From the NCBI RefSeq assembly GCF_000797445.1, contig NZ_JSWF01000046.1, positions 34,026 through 98,025 of the forward strand: 64,000 bases of DNA, written 5' to 3'. This stretch comes from Lacinutrix jangbogonensis (GTDB lineage Bacteria > Bacteroidota > Bacteroidia > Flavobacteriales > Flavobacteriaceae). The notes beneath the pieces are model-generated. The model made no database searches. It was not told where the DNA came from and worked only from the letters and a program-made list of their open reading frames with translations. Numbering within the stretch: the first letter of the stretch is position 1; each line of letters begins with the position of its first letter. The position numbers and the translations under genes were made by a program. Below are positions 52,434 through 62,400 of this stretch, piece by piece.

Positions 52434-54077
52434 ATGGCATTACCATCAATAAATCCGACATCTACACCAGCCTGGAAAGCATTACAAAATCATTTTAATG
52501 CTATTAAAGAAGAAAATATTAAAGACCTATTCTCTAAAGATAAAAACAGAGCAGACAACTTTAAAATAAATTGGGAAGATTTTTATGTTGATTTCTCTAA
52601 AAACCGCATTACAGAAGAAACTTTTAAACTGCTTTTAGAGCTTGTTGATCAAGTAAAACTAAAAGAAGCTATTGCATCTTACTATACTGGAGACATTATA
52701 AACAAAACAGAAAATAGAGCTGTTTTACATACTGCGTTACGTGGAAAAGAAAGCGATACTGTATTCGTAGATGGTAAAAATGTAATGCCAGAGATTTTTG
52801 CAGTAAAAGAGAAAATGGAAGCCTTTACAAATGACATTGTAAAAGGAAATAGAAAAGGGTATACTAACAAACGATTTACAGATGTTGTAAATATTGGAAT
52901 TGGAGGTAGCGATTTAGGACCAGCAATGGTTGTTGATTCTCTTCAGTTTTATAAAAACCATTTAACCACTCATTTTGTAAGCAATATAGATGGTGACCAT
53001 GTCAACGAAGTTATAAAAAAACTAGATCCAGAAACAACACTTTTTGTAATAGTATCAAAAACATTTACAACTCAAGAAACATTAACGAATGCGACTACCA
53101 TTCGAGAATGGTTTCTTAAACATGCAAAACAAGACGATGTTGCAAAACACTTTGTAGCGGTCTCAACAAATATTGAAAAGGTTAAGGCTTTTGGTATCGA
53201 TGAAAACAACATTTTCCCAATGTGGAATTGGGTTGGTGGACGTTTTTCACTTTGGAGTGCTGTTGGATTAACAGTAAGTCTAGCTGTTGGTTTCGATAAT
53301 TTTAATAAATTATTAAAAGGTGCCAATGCAATGGACATTCATTTTAAAAACGAAGAATTCCAAAACAATATTCCAGTAGTTTTAGCTTTAATAAGCGTTT
53401 GGTACAACAACTTTTTTGGAGCAGAAAGTGAAGCTGTAATTGCTTATTCTCAATACTTAAGTCAATTCGCAACTTATTTGCAACAAGGTATTATGGAAAG
53501 TAATGGTAAGTCTATAGACAGAAATGGAGATAGAGTAAATTATGAAACTGGCACACTAATTTGGGGAGAACCAGGAACAAATTCTCAGCATGCTTTCTTT
53601 CAACTTATTCATCAGGGCACTAAATTAATCCCTGCAGACTTTATTGGTTTTGCTGAAAGTCTTCATGGTAATAAAGACCATCAAGATAAATTAATTTCAA
53701 ACTATATTGCACAAACCGAAGCACTCTTAAACGGAAAAACGAAAGAAGAGGTATTAAAAGAGTTAAAAGATCAGGACTTATCAAATCAAGAAATAAAAGA
53801 GTTATTACCTTTTAAGGTTTTTGAAGGTAACAAACCTACAAACTCAATCTTCATTAAAAAACTAACTCCAGAGAGCTTAGGTAAGCTTATTGCCATGTAC
53901 GAACACAAAATATTTGTACAAGGTATTATATGGAACATCTATAGCTATGACCAATTTGGTGTTGAACTTGGAAAGCAACTAGCGAGTTCAATTTTAGAAG
54001 ACATAAAATTTAACACTTTGAAGCATCATGATGCTTCTACTCAAAATCTTTTAGAATTCTTCAAAACGTTTAGATAA
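52434..54077 (+). CDS. pgi: Glucose-6-phosphate isomerase
   Basis: The 547-residue glycolytic enzyme has VNIGIGGSDLGPAMV (about 154-168), FVIVSKTFTTQETLTNA (about 204-220), the MWNWVGGRFSLWSAVG phosphosugar-binding signature, GTNSQHAFFQLIHQG (catalytic His, about 381-395) and GIIWNIYSYDQFGVELGK near the end. Length and motifs are those of the long bacterial and eukaryotic PGI type. It starts 11 bases after the M23 gene. Confidence 0.97.
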   Translation: MALPSINPTSTPAWKALQNHFNAIKEENIKDLFSKDKNRADNFKINWEDFYVDFSKNRITEETFKLLLELVDQVKLKEAIASYYTGDIINKTENRAVLHTALRGKESDTVFVDGKNVMPEIFAVKEKMEAFTNDIVKGNRKGYTNKRFTDVVNIGIGGSDLGPAMVVDSLQFYKNHLTTHFVSNIDGDHVNEVIKKLDPETTLFVIVSKTFTTQETLTNATTIREWFLKHAKQDDVAKHFVAVSTNIEKVKAFGIDENNIFPMWNWVGGRFSLWSAVGLTVSLAVGFDNFNKLLKGANAMDIHFKNEEFQNNIPVVLALISVWYNNFFGAESEAVIAYSQYLSQFATYLQQGIMESNGKSIDRNGDRVNYETGTLIWGEPGTNSQHAFFQLIHQGTKLIPADFIGFAESLHGNKDHQDKLISNYIAQTEALLNGKTKEEVLKELKDQDLSNQEIKELLPFKVFEGNKPTNSIFIKKLTPESLGKLIAMYEHKIFVQGIIWNIYSYDQFGVELGKQLASSILEDIKFNTLKHHDASTQNLLEFFKTFR

Positions 54078-54198
54078 TTATTGTTAAAAAACTGTTAATA
54101 GCTTTATTTTTATATCATCTAAAAGCCTCTAAAATAAGAGTACCTTTCCCAAGCAGAAAATGTTAACATTAAGTTAATGCTATAGTATTAATTATACG

Positions 54199-54206
54199 TA
54201 TTTTTG
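54199..54206 (+). promoter_or_regulatory. Promoter -7 element (TATTTTTG) for the second TonB receptor/lipoprotein operon
   Basis: TATTTTTG matches TAnnTTTG and gives a leader of about 30 bases before the receptor ATG at 54243. The -33 region is T/A-rich without a clean TTTG. Confidence 0.55.
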
Positions 54207-54242
54207 CCAAAATTCTAAACTAATCAACTTTAATTCAATCAA

Positions 54243-56783
54243 ATGAAAAACACAATTAAAATGTTGTTTTTTGCAGTCGCTATTCTAAGTTCTGCAATTA
54301 CAATGGCTCAAAGTACAGTAACAGGATCTGTATTAGAACCAGAAAGTAATTTACCTCTACCAGGTGTAAATATTTTAGAAGCAGGAACTTCTAATGGAGT
54401 TTCTACAGATTTCGACGGTAATTTTAGTATAGTAACTAAATCTAATGATGCCAAAATAATTGTATCTTATGTAGGTTACTTATCTCAAGAGTTTACAATT
54501 ACAGGTAGTAAAGATCTTGGAGCTATTACTTTATCGCCAAGCGAGTTTGGATTACAAGAAGTAAACATTATGGCTTCTATTGCAGTAGATAGAAAAACAC
54601 CTGTTGCAGTATCTACAATTAGAGCCGCAGATATTGAATTAAAATTAGGAACACAAGAATTTCCAGAAGTTTTAAAATCTACTCCAGGCGTTTACGCTAC
54701 AAAAGCAGGTGGTGGTTATGGAGATGGCCGTATTAACTTACGTGGTTTTAGTTCAGAAAATGTTGCGGTAATGATTAACGGTGTACCAGTAAACGATATG
54801 GAAAATGGTCAAGTATATTGGTCTAACTGGGCTGGTTTAGGAGATGTAACAAGTTCTTTACAAGTACAAAGAGGTCTTGGAGCATCTAAAGTAGCAGTGC
54901 CATCTATTGGAGGAACAATTAATATTATTTCTAAAACTACAGATGTAGAAGCTGGTGGTAATGTATATACAACATTAGGTAATGACGGTTTTAAAAAATT
55001 CGGTGTAACCTATTCCACTGGTGTTATGGAAAATGGTTTTGCTGCAACAGTTTCTGCTGCTAAAACAGATGGTGATGGTTATGTAGACGGTACTTCATTT
55101 AACGCTGTGTCCTACTTTGTAAATTTATCTAAAGAAATTAACGAAGACCACAAAATATCTTTTACCGCTTTTGGTGCAAAGCAACGCCATGGTCAAAGAC
55201 AAAACCGTCACTCCATTGCGACGTATAGAGATAGTGAACGCGGAAGAAAATTTAATTCTGATTGGGGATATAAAAATGGTCAAGAAACTTCTGTGGAAGA
55301 CAACTTCTACCACAAACCTCAAATTTCTTTAAACCATTACTGGGATATTAGTGATAAAATGTCTTTATCTACAGCTGCATATGTGTCGTTTGGCTCTGGT
55401 GGTGGTGGTGGAACCGGTGGTGATGGAACTAAGTTTTCTATAAATAACGATGAATACAGAATAGGAAATTTAGGTACTGTTGATTTCGATAAAATTGTAG
55501 CAGAGAATGAAGCTGCAGGAGTTAATGGCTCTGAATCTTTTTTAAGAGCTTCTAGAAACGATCACAAATGGTACGGTGTATTATCAACATTAAAAACAGA
55601 TTTAACCGATAACATAGTATTACTAGGTGGTTTAGATTATAGAAATTATAAAGGTATTCACTTTACAGAAGTGACAGATTTGCTTGGTGGACAATACGCT
55701 TCTGATGGTGCAAATGTTAACAATCCTAATGCGCAAGCACAAGTAGGAGATAGAATTTTTTACGACAATGACGGTAAAGTTAGTTGGCTTGGTCTTTTTG
55801 CTCAAGCAGAATACTCAAAAGACAACTTATCTGCATTCCTATCTCTATCCGGATCGACAACTGGTTATAGAAGAGTAGATCGTTTCGTATATTTAGATAG
55901 CGATCCATTACAAGAAACAGATTCCTATAACTTTTTTGCATATGGAGTTAAAGGAGGAGCGAATTACAACATCGACGAAAACCATAATGTTTTTGCTAAC
56001 TTAGGTTATATTGAAAGAGCACCATTTTTTAGTGCCGTTTTCGCTAACAGGAATAACGTAGATGTTAATGATGATGCAGAAAATCAAAAAATTACAAGTT
56101 TTGAGTTAGGTTATGGCTACAGAACAGAAAAATTAACTGCAAACATAAATGTTTACCACACAACTTGGAAAGATAGAACAGAAGTTGCTAGATTCCAATT
56201 ACAAGATGGAACAATAGCTTTTGCAAATATTTTAGGCGTTAATGCGGTACATCAAGGTGTTGAATTAGACTTGAAATATAAGGCTACAAACAAATTAACA
56301 CTTACAGGTATGGCATCTGTTGGAGATTGGAGATGGCAAAATAATGTTGAAAATGTTGAGATTTTTGATGAAACAAATGTTTTAGTAAATACAGTAGATA
56401 TTATTATTAAAGATTTACACGTTGGTGATGCAGCTCAAACTACATTTGCTTTAGGAACTAAATATAAATTTACTCCAAAAACAACATTTACTATTGATTA
56501 TAATTATTTTGCTAACTTATATGCAGAGTATGATCCTAGTGACAGAGGCGAAGTAGCACCAGATGCTTGGCAAGTGCCGGCTTATGGAATTTTTGATTCT
56601 GCATTAAGACATGGTTTTAAGTTTGGTAATTTTGATGCTGCTTTAACTGCAAGAATAAACAATGTATTCGATACGCAATATATTGCAGATGCGCAAGACG
56701 GAAGTGACTCTAACGCAACTACAGCAAGAGTATATTATGGTTTCGGTAGAACATTTAGTGTTGGAATGAAACTTAATTTTTAA
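54243..56783 (+). CDS. TonB-dependent receptor with carboxypeptidase-regulatory-like domain
   Basis: The 846-residue protein has a signal peptide ending AITMAQ and a CarboxypepD_reg-like domain (about 23-98: STVTGSVLEPESNLPLPGVN, NGVSTDFDGNFSI). The plug (RINLRGFSSENVAVMINGVP, LQVQRGLGASKVAVPSIGGT) and barrel end VGMKLNF. It is a paralogue of the receptor at 34524, sharing phrases such as LNHYWDISDKMSLST and HKISFTAF. A partner lipoprotein follows after 8 bases. There is no glycan-degradation gene nearby, so the ligand is open. Confidence 0.93.
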   Translation: MKNTIKMLFFAVAILSSAITMAQSTVTGSVLEPESNLPLPGVNILEAGTSNGVSTDFDGNFSIVTKSNDAKIIVSYVGYLSQEFTITGSKDLGAITLSPSEFGLQEVNIMASIAVDRKTPVAVSTIRAADIELKLGTQEFPEVLKSTPGVYATKAGGGYGDGRINLRGFSSENVAVMINGVPVNDMENGQVYWSNWAGLGDVTSSLQVQRGLGASKVAVPSIGGTINIISKTTDVEAGGNVYTTLGNDGFKKFGVTYSTGVMENGFAATVSAAKTDGDGYVDGTSFNAVSYFVNLSKEINEDHKISFTAFGAKQRHGQRQNRHSIATYRDSERGRKFNSDWGYKNGQETSVEDNFYHKPQISLNHYWDISDKMSLSTAAYVSFGSGGGGGTGGDGTKFSINNDEYRIGNLGTVDFDKIVAENEAAGVNGSESFLRASRNDHKWYGVLSTLKTDLTDNIVLLGGLDYRNYKGIHFTEVTDLLGGQYASDGANVNNPNAQAQVGDRIFYDNDGKVSWLGLFAQAEYSKDNLSAFLSLSGSTTGYRRVDRFVYLDSDPLQETDSYNFFAYGVKGGANYNIDENHNVFANLGYIERAPFFSAVFANRNNVDVNDDAENQKITSFELGYGYRTEKLTANINVYHTTWKDRTEVARFQLQDGTIAFANILGVNAVHQGVELDLKYKATNKLTLTGMASVGDWRWQNNVENVEIFDETNVLVNTVDIIIKDLHVGDAAQTTFALGTKYKFTPKTTFTIDYNYFANLYAEYDPSDRGEVAPDAWQVPAYGIFDSALRHGFKFGNFDAALTARINNVFDTQYIADAQDGSDSNATTARVYYGFGRTFSVGMKLNF

Positions 56784-56791
56784 AAAAAAAA

Positions 56792-58480
56792 ATGAAAAAA
56801 GTAATTTATTTATTAGTTGTAGTGGCTGCAATCTTTACTGGTTGTAATCCACTAGAAGACATCAATAACGAAATTGATGCATTACCACAAGATCCTAATG
56901 TTGGTTCTTTTGAATACACAGTAACAGATGAAGACTATTCCGCATTTGATCTTGGGTTTGGAAGTTTCGATTCAGAGCAACAAGTAAAAGACTCTATTCC
57001 AGATTTATTATCAGAATTATATCCATTATATGGACAAGGATCTTCAGTTTTAGTAAACTACAACCTTTACATTGGTAATGCTGAAGGTGTAAGTGATTTC
57101 ACTGGATCTGATGTTTACTCGTTAACAAATTCAGATTACGCATCTACAGGAAGTGATGCTTTTGGATTCTATCCAAACGTAAATGCAGCATCTCAAATCC
57201 CAGATGTATTAACTGCTCAAGTGGCAAGCCCAATAGAAGGACAAATAGTATTAGCAAAATATAAGCAATACACTGAAAATCCAGTTGTAGGTTTAGCTAA
57301 CTTAATAGAATACAACTTCGCAGGTAGCTTTGAAGGATGGAGTATTGCAGAAGAATTTGGTGGAGATGACGTTTGGGTATCTGATACTGGTAACGTAAAA
57401 GCTAGTGGTTTCTTTGGTGGGACTCAAGTTGCTAACACAGAGTGGTTGGTTTCTCCTTCTATTGACTTAAGTGGTGAAGACAATCTTAAATTTCAAATTA
57501 CACAAGAACTTGATTTTGCTTCAGACGTTTCATTAGTTAAAATTTTAGTGTCAACAGATTATACTAGTGATGTCTTAACAGCAAACTGGGATGAAATTAC
57601 ATTAGCAAATCCAGCAACTGGAGATATGGCTGCATCTGAAGACTATGATTTTTCTGCTTACGATGGACAAACAATTAACATTGCATTTAAATATACGTCT
57701 ATAGGAGATGACCCAAGTACACCTGCTGTTGATGAAGGCGATGCAGGACGATGGAGAATTGCTAGTTTAGCTATTAAAACTTTAGGCGCTACAGGAAATA
57801 CAACTTCTAAAGGAGAATACTTTATGTATTCTAGTGGAGATTGGGAACTTGTAGAAAGCATCTATTATTTAAGTTCTGCAGATTATGATTCTATGGGAAC
57901 TAGTTCTGGACAACCTGGTCAATACAATAACTTTAGTAGTTCTGCTTCTCCAAATAATTATTTACCAACATTTTTAGAGTTGAATTTCCCTTATGGACAA
58001 GATGATGAAGAGCTATTTGTAATTTACGATTACTTCTCTAGTTCATCTGGAGCACAAAGAAGAGGTAACCTTTATACTTTTACTGGAGGCCTGTGGAATG
58101 CTCACGAATCTACTATTGAAACGTCATTACAATTTGGTTTTGATAATGGTGTTTGGGTACCAGATAATACTATTCGTCACACTTTAGTAGGAGCCGATTA
58201 TGAATATATTTCTACCGCTTTTGCTGCAGAACCTGGATTCGAAGCTCCATCAGCAAGTGTTGCACAATATTCTAACTTTGACAGAAGACCATCTAACGAT
58301 GCTTACTGGAGTGATGAAATGCTTGCAACTGCAATGGGAAGTCTTTTAGATAACAGTCTGGCAACAGGTGCAGCAGACGGTCAAAAATATGTGCTTTCTT
58401 TTGCTATATACGATGGAAGTAGTGGTATTGAAGATTTTAAACTAATTAAAGAAGGTGGTGTTTGGATAGACAATAACTAA
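56792..58480 (+). CDS. Surface lipoprotein with choice-of-anchor J domain and repeated modules, partner of TonB receptor
   Basis: The 562-residue protein has lipobox VVVAAIFTGC. A jelly-roll domain lies centrally (about 170-330: IEYNFAGSFEGWSIAEEFGG, EWLVSPSIDLSG, GRWRIASLAIKTLG), with DUF5017-like character. It is flanked by similar modules: one near 40-105 (YTVTDEDYSAFD), one near 355-460 (YYLSSADYDSMG ... FDNGVWVPDN) and one near 465-562 (HTLVGADYEYIS ... KEGGVWIDNN). It probably binds the ligand for the preceding TonB receptor at the cell surface. A strong terminator follows. Confidence 0.82.
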   Translation: MKKVIYLLVVVAAIFTGCNPLEDINNEIDALPQDPNVGSFEYTVTDEDYSAFDLGFGSFDSEQQVKDSIPDLLSELYPLYGQGSSVLVNYNLYIGNAEGVSDFTGSDVYSLTNSDYASTGSDAFGFYPNVNAASQIPDVLTAQVASPIEGQIVLAKYKQYTENPVVGLANLIEYNFAGSFEGWSIAEEFGGDDVWVSDTGNVKASGFFGGTQVANTEWLVSPSIDLSGEDNLKFQITQELDFASDVSLVKILVSTDYTSDVLTANWDEITLANPATGDMAASEDYDFSAYDGQTINIAFKYTSIGDDPSTPAVDEGDAGRWRIASLAIKTLGATGNTTSKGEYFMYSSGDWELVESIYYLSSADYDSMGTSSGQPGQYNNFSSSASPNNYLPTFLELNFPYGQDDEELFVIYDYFSSSSGAQRRGNLYTFTGGLWNAHESTIETSLQFGFDNGVWVPDNTIRHTLVGADYEYISTAFAAEPGFEAPSASVAQYSNFDRRPSNDAYWSDEMLATAMGSLLDNSLATGAADGQKYVLSFAIYDGSSGIEDFKLIKEGGVWIDNN

Positions 58481-58499
58481 TCCTCTTATAATAAATATT

Positions 58500-58530
58500 A
58501 AACCGCTTCTTATAAGAAGCGGTTTTTTTA
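58500..58530 (+). terminator. Intrinsic terminator after the second TonB receptor/lipoprotein operon
   Basis: The stem AACCGCTTCT-TATA-AGAAGCGGTT is followed by a run of T. Confidence 0.9.
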
Positions 58531-58579
58531 TGCCCTAATAATTACTACATTTGTTCTATAACTAATTAAAATACGAATT

Positions 58580-58999
58580 ATGATTAAAATGCTGCACTCC
58601 TACTGGGCTTACCTCGTCTTCTTAATGATGATCATTGCAACTGCAAATGCATTAATTAAATTCATTGGAAAAAAAGAATACGACCCTAAAGATTTTAGAA
58701 TTGCATTATTTACACTAATAGTTTCTCATATTCAATTACTAATAGGAATTGTTTTATGGTTTTCTCAAGATTACTTTGGAGAAAACTCTGTAAAAGAAGT
58801 AATGGGAAACTCAGCATTACGATCTAATGCAGTAGAGCATCCAATTGCTATGATTTTAGCCGTAGTATTTATTACTATTGGTTATTCTAAACACAAAAAG
58901 AAACTAACCTCTGCTGGAAAACTAAAACCTTTAGCCCTATTTTACACGTTAGCACTTGTCTTGGTTTTAGCCAAAATACCTTGGAATACTTGGTTTTAA
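58580..58999 (+). CDS. Four-helix membrane protein (cytochrome-b-like), unknown function
   Basis: The 139-residue protein has four hydrophobic segments: AYLVFLMMIIATANALIKF, IALFTLIVSHIQLLIGIVLW, HPIAMILAVVFITIGY and LALFYTLALVLVLAKIPW. Histidines occur near helix ends (LHSYW, VSHIQLL, VEHPIAM), a spacing that could bind haem, and relatives are sometimes labelled cytochrome b-like. I cannot confirm haem binding. It is a stand-alone gene. The 3' region has only a poor hairpin. Confidence 0.6.
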   Translation: MIKMLHSYWAYLVFLMMIIATANALIKFIGKKEYDPKDFRIALFTLIVSHIQLLIGIVLWFSQDYFGENSVKEVMGNSALRSNAVEHPIAMILAVVFITIGYSKHKKKLTSAGKLKPLALFYTLALVLVLAKIPWNTWF

Positions 59000-59074
59000 A
59001 AATTAGAAAATAAACAAAAAACGCACAGTATTAAGTTGGCGGTTTTTTGTTTATAAGTTAATATGCTATAAGCA

Positions 59075-59458
59075 CTATTTTTGCATGTTTTTAGCTTCAA
59101 TACTTAAAGTAGCATGAGGCACTAATGCTAAACGTTTTGGATTTATTAATTTACCTGTTACACGGCAAACACCATAACTTTTATTCTCTACTCTAATTAA
59201 AGCATTTTTAAGATCACGAATAAATTTTTCTTGTCTTATTGCTAATTGCGAATTAGACTCTTTACTCATTACTGCACTACCTTCATCAAAGGCTTTAAAC
59301 TGAGGTGCTGTATCTTCTGTCCCATTATTATGGTCGTTCATATAAGCGCTTTTAATAAGCTCTAAATCGTGTTGAGCGTGTTCTATTTTATCTAAGATTA
59401 ACAATTTAAACTCTGCTAATTCTTTATCTGAATATCTTACTGTGTGTTCTGATGCCAT
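59075..59458 (-). CDS. DksA/TraR-family protein with degenerate zinc finger
   Basis: The 127-residue protein has a coiled-coil N-terminal half (about 10-85: YSDKELAEFKLLILDKIEHA, LAIRQEKFIRDLKNALIRVE). Its C-terminal finger reads YGVCRVTGKLINPKRLALVPHATLSIEAKN, in which only one of the four zinc cysteines (VC) is kept. The CxxC...CxxC of DksA has become C-x-x-T...H...S/E. DksA binds the RNA polymerase secondary channel with ppGpp; this variant is usual in Bacteroidota. It starts 4 bases after ileS ends and is co-transcribed with it. Confidence 0.88.
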   Translation of the reverse strand: MASEHTVRYSDKELAEFKLLILDKIEHAQHDLELIKSAYMNDHNNGTEDTAPQFKAFDEGSAVMSKESNSQLAIRQEKFIRDLKNALIRVENKSYGVCRVTGKLINPKRLALVPHATLSIEAKNMQK

Positions 59459-59462
59459 ACTA

Positions 59463-62400
59463 TTAATTTTTTGTGATAAATAACTTTGTATTTATTGTGT
59501 CGAACACAATATCTATACCATTATCAACCTGTTCTAAGATCTCAAGACTATCTGTTAATGTTTCAGCCTTAATATACTCTAAATTCGTTTTTACTGCTTT
59601 TGTAATCTCTTCATTTTTTTGAAGCTGCACAGATATCCGATCTGTAACTTCAAAACCTGAATCTTTACGTAAATTCTGAATACGGTTTACTAACTCCCTA
59701 GCAATGCCTTCTTCTCGTAATTCTTCAGAAATGGTAACGTCTAAAGCGACTGTAATCGAACCTTCATTTGCAACAAGCCATCCTTCGATGTCTTGTGATG
59801 TAATCTCGACATCACCAAGTTCTAAAGTAATAATTTTTCCATTACAATCGACATCTAAGCTTCCTTTTTGTTCAATATTTTTAATATCTTCTGAAGTCAT
59901 CTGTTGAATCTGACCAGCAATCAACTTCATATCCTTACCAAAACGTGGTCCTAAGGCTTTAAAATTAGGCTTTATTTGCTTTACCAAAATATCTGAAGCA
60001 TCCTCTAAAATCTCAACTTCTTTAATATTTACTTCACTTTTAATCAAATTAGCAACTGCTAAAATTTCTTCCTTTTGTTGCACTGAATCAACAGGAATCA
60101 TTATTTTTTGAAGTGGTTGGCGCACTTTTATCTTCTCTTTAGCTCTTAACGATAAAACTAACGACGATATTGTTTGCGCATTCTCCATTTTACGCTCTAA
60201 TGATTTGTCTATAAAACTAGAATCAGAAACTGGGAAATTTGATAAATGTACACTTTCAAATGTCTCCTTTTTACTTACCGAATTTAAATCTAAATAGAGC
60301 TTATCCATAAAAAATGGTGCAATTGGAGCTCCAAGTTTTGCTATGGTTACCATACAGGTGTAAAGCGTTTGGTAAGCCGAAATTTTATCCTGTTGGTAAT
60401 CGCCTTTCCAGAAACGTCTTCTGCTTAAACGCACATACCAATTGCTTAAGTAATCTTGGGTGAAATTAGAAATTGCACGTGCTGCTTTTGTTGGCTCGTA
60501 ATCTGCGTAATAATCATCTACTTTTTGAATTAATGTGTTTAATTCTGAAAGCACCCATCTATCAATTTCTGGTCTTTCAGCTAAAGGAATCTCTGCTTCA
60601 GCGTATGTGAATTTATCAATATTTGTATAGAGTTGAAAGAATGAATACGTGTTATAAAGTGTTCCGAAAAACTTACGTTTCACTTCTTCTATACCTTCTA
60701 AATCGAATTTTAAATTATCCCACGGATTTGCATTCGCAATCATGTACCAACGTGTAGCATCTGCTCCATAAGTATCTAAGGTTTCAAATGGATCTGTTGC
60801 GTTACCTAAACGCTTAGACATTTTTTGTCCTTTTTTATCTAAAACTAATCCGTTAGAGACTACGTTTTTATAAGCTACCGAATCGAAAACCATGGTTGCT
60901 ATGGCATGCATTGTATAAAACCAACCTCTTGTTTGATCTACACCTTCTGCGATAAAATCGGCAGGAAACGATTTGTTTTCGTCTATTTTGTCTTTATTCT
61001 CAAACGGATAATGCCATTGTGCATACGGCATAGAACCAGAATCAAACCAAACATCTATAAGGTCGCTTTCGCGTTGCATTGGTTGTCCACTTGGTGATAC
61101 TAATACTATTTCATCAACAATGTTCTTATGTAAATCTATTTTGGCGTAGTTTTCTTCGGAATTGTTCCCAATTTCAAAATCTGCGAAAATATCTTCAGCT
61201 AAAACACCAGCTGAGACTGCCTTTTGCATTTCTGTTTTAAGCTCTTCAACAGAACCAATACAAATTTCCTCTTTACCATCTTCGGTTCTCCAAATTGGCA
61301 ATGGAATTCCCCAATAACGAGAACGGGATAAATTCCAGTCGTTTGCGTTTGCCAACCAGTTTCCAAAACGACCTTCTCCAGTCGATTTTGGTTTCCAATT
61401 AATAGTCGTGTTCAACTCGTGCATTCGTCCTTTAACATCTGTAACTTTAATAAACCAAGAATCCAATGGATAGTATAAAATTGGTTTATCTGTACGCCAA
61501 CAATGAGGATAGTTATGCTTATACTTTTCAACCTTAAAGGCCTTGTTTTCTTCTTTTAATTTAATAGCTAACTCAACATCTATTGAACGTTCTGGAGCTT
61601 CACCATCGTTGTAATATTCATTCTTTACGTACTTACCGCCAAACTCTTTCATTTCTGGTCTAAAACGACCTTGTAAATCTACAAGTGGTACTAAGTTATC
61701 ATGCTCATCTTTTACTAATAATGGTGGTATTTCTGGTGTTGCTTGTTTCGCTACCAAAGCATCATCTGCTCCAAAAGTTGGTGCTGTATGTACTATTCCT
61801 GTACCATCTTCTGTCGTTACAAAATCTCCTGCTATAACTCTAAAAGCATTTTCTGGATTATCGTTTGGTAAGGCGTATTGTAATAATTGCTCGTATCTTA
61901 TGCCTACTAAATCTTTTCCTTTAAATTCCTTTACAACGTAATACGGGATTTTTTTATCGCCTTCTTTATATTCTAAAAGTGTAGATTTTTCTTCTACATT
62001 CTTAAACTTTCCATCAAACTGTTTGCCTACTAAAGCTTTTGCCATAATCACATTCGTAGGTTTGAATGTGTATTGGTTGTATGTTTTAACTAAAACATAA
62101 TCAATTTTCGGCCCAACTGTTAATGCTGTATTACTTGGAAGCGTCCAAGGTGTTGTGGTCCATGCTGTAAAGTGAATAGCACCTTCGTTTTGTAAAAAAT
62201 CTGGCAGTGTCTCTTCAATAGCTTTAAACTGAGCAACAATAGTTGTGTCTGTTACATCTTGATATGCACCTGGTTGGTTAACTTCGTGCGAACTTAAACC
62301 AGTTCCTGCTTTTGGTGAATACGGCTGAATAGTATAGCCTTTATACATTAATTTTTTAGTATAAATCTCTTTTAGAAGCCACCAAACAGTTTCCATGTAT

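Noticed and set aside
59000..59060. Terminator between the four-helix membrane protein and dksA-like genes
   Set aside because: The candidate AAAACGC/GCGGTTTT pairing is imperfect with a long poorly paired middle, so it was not listed as a feature.
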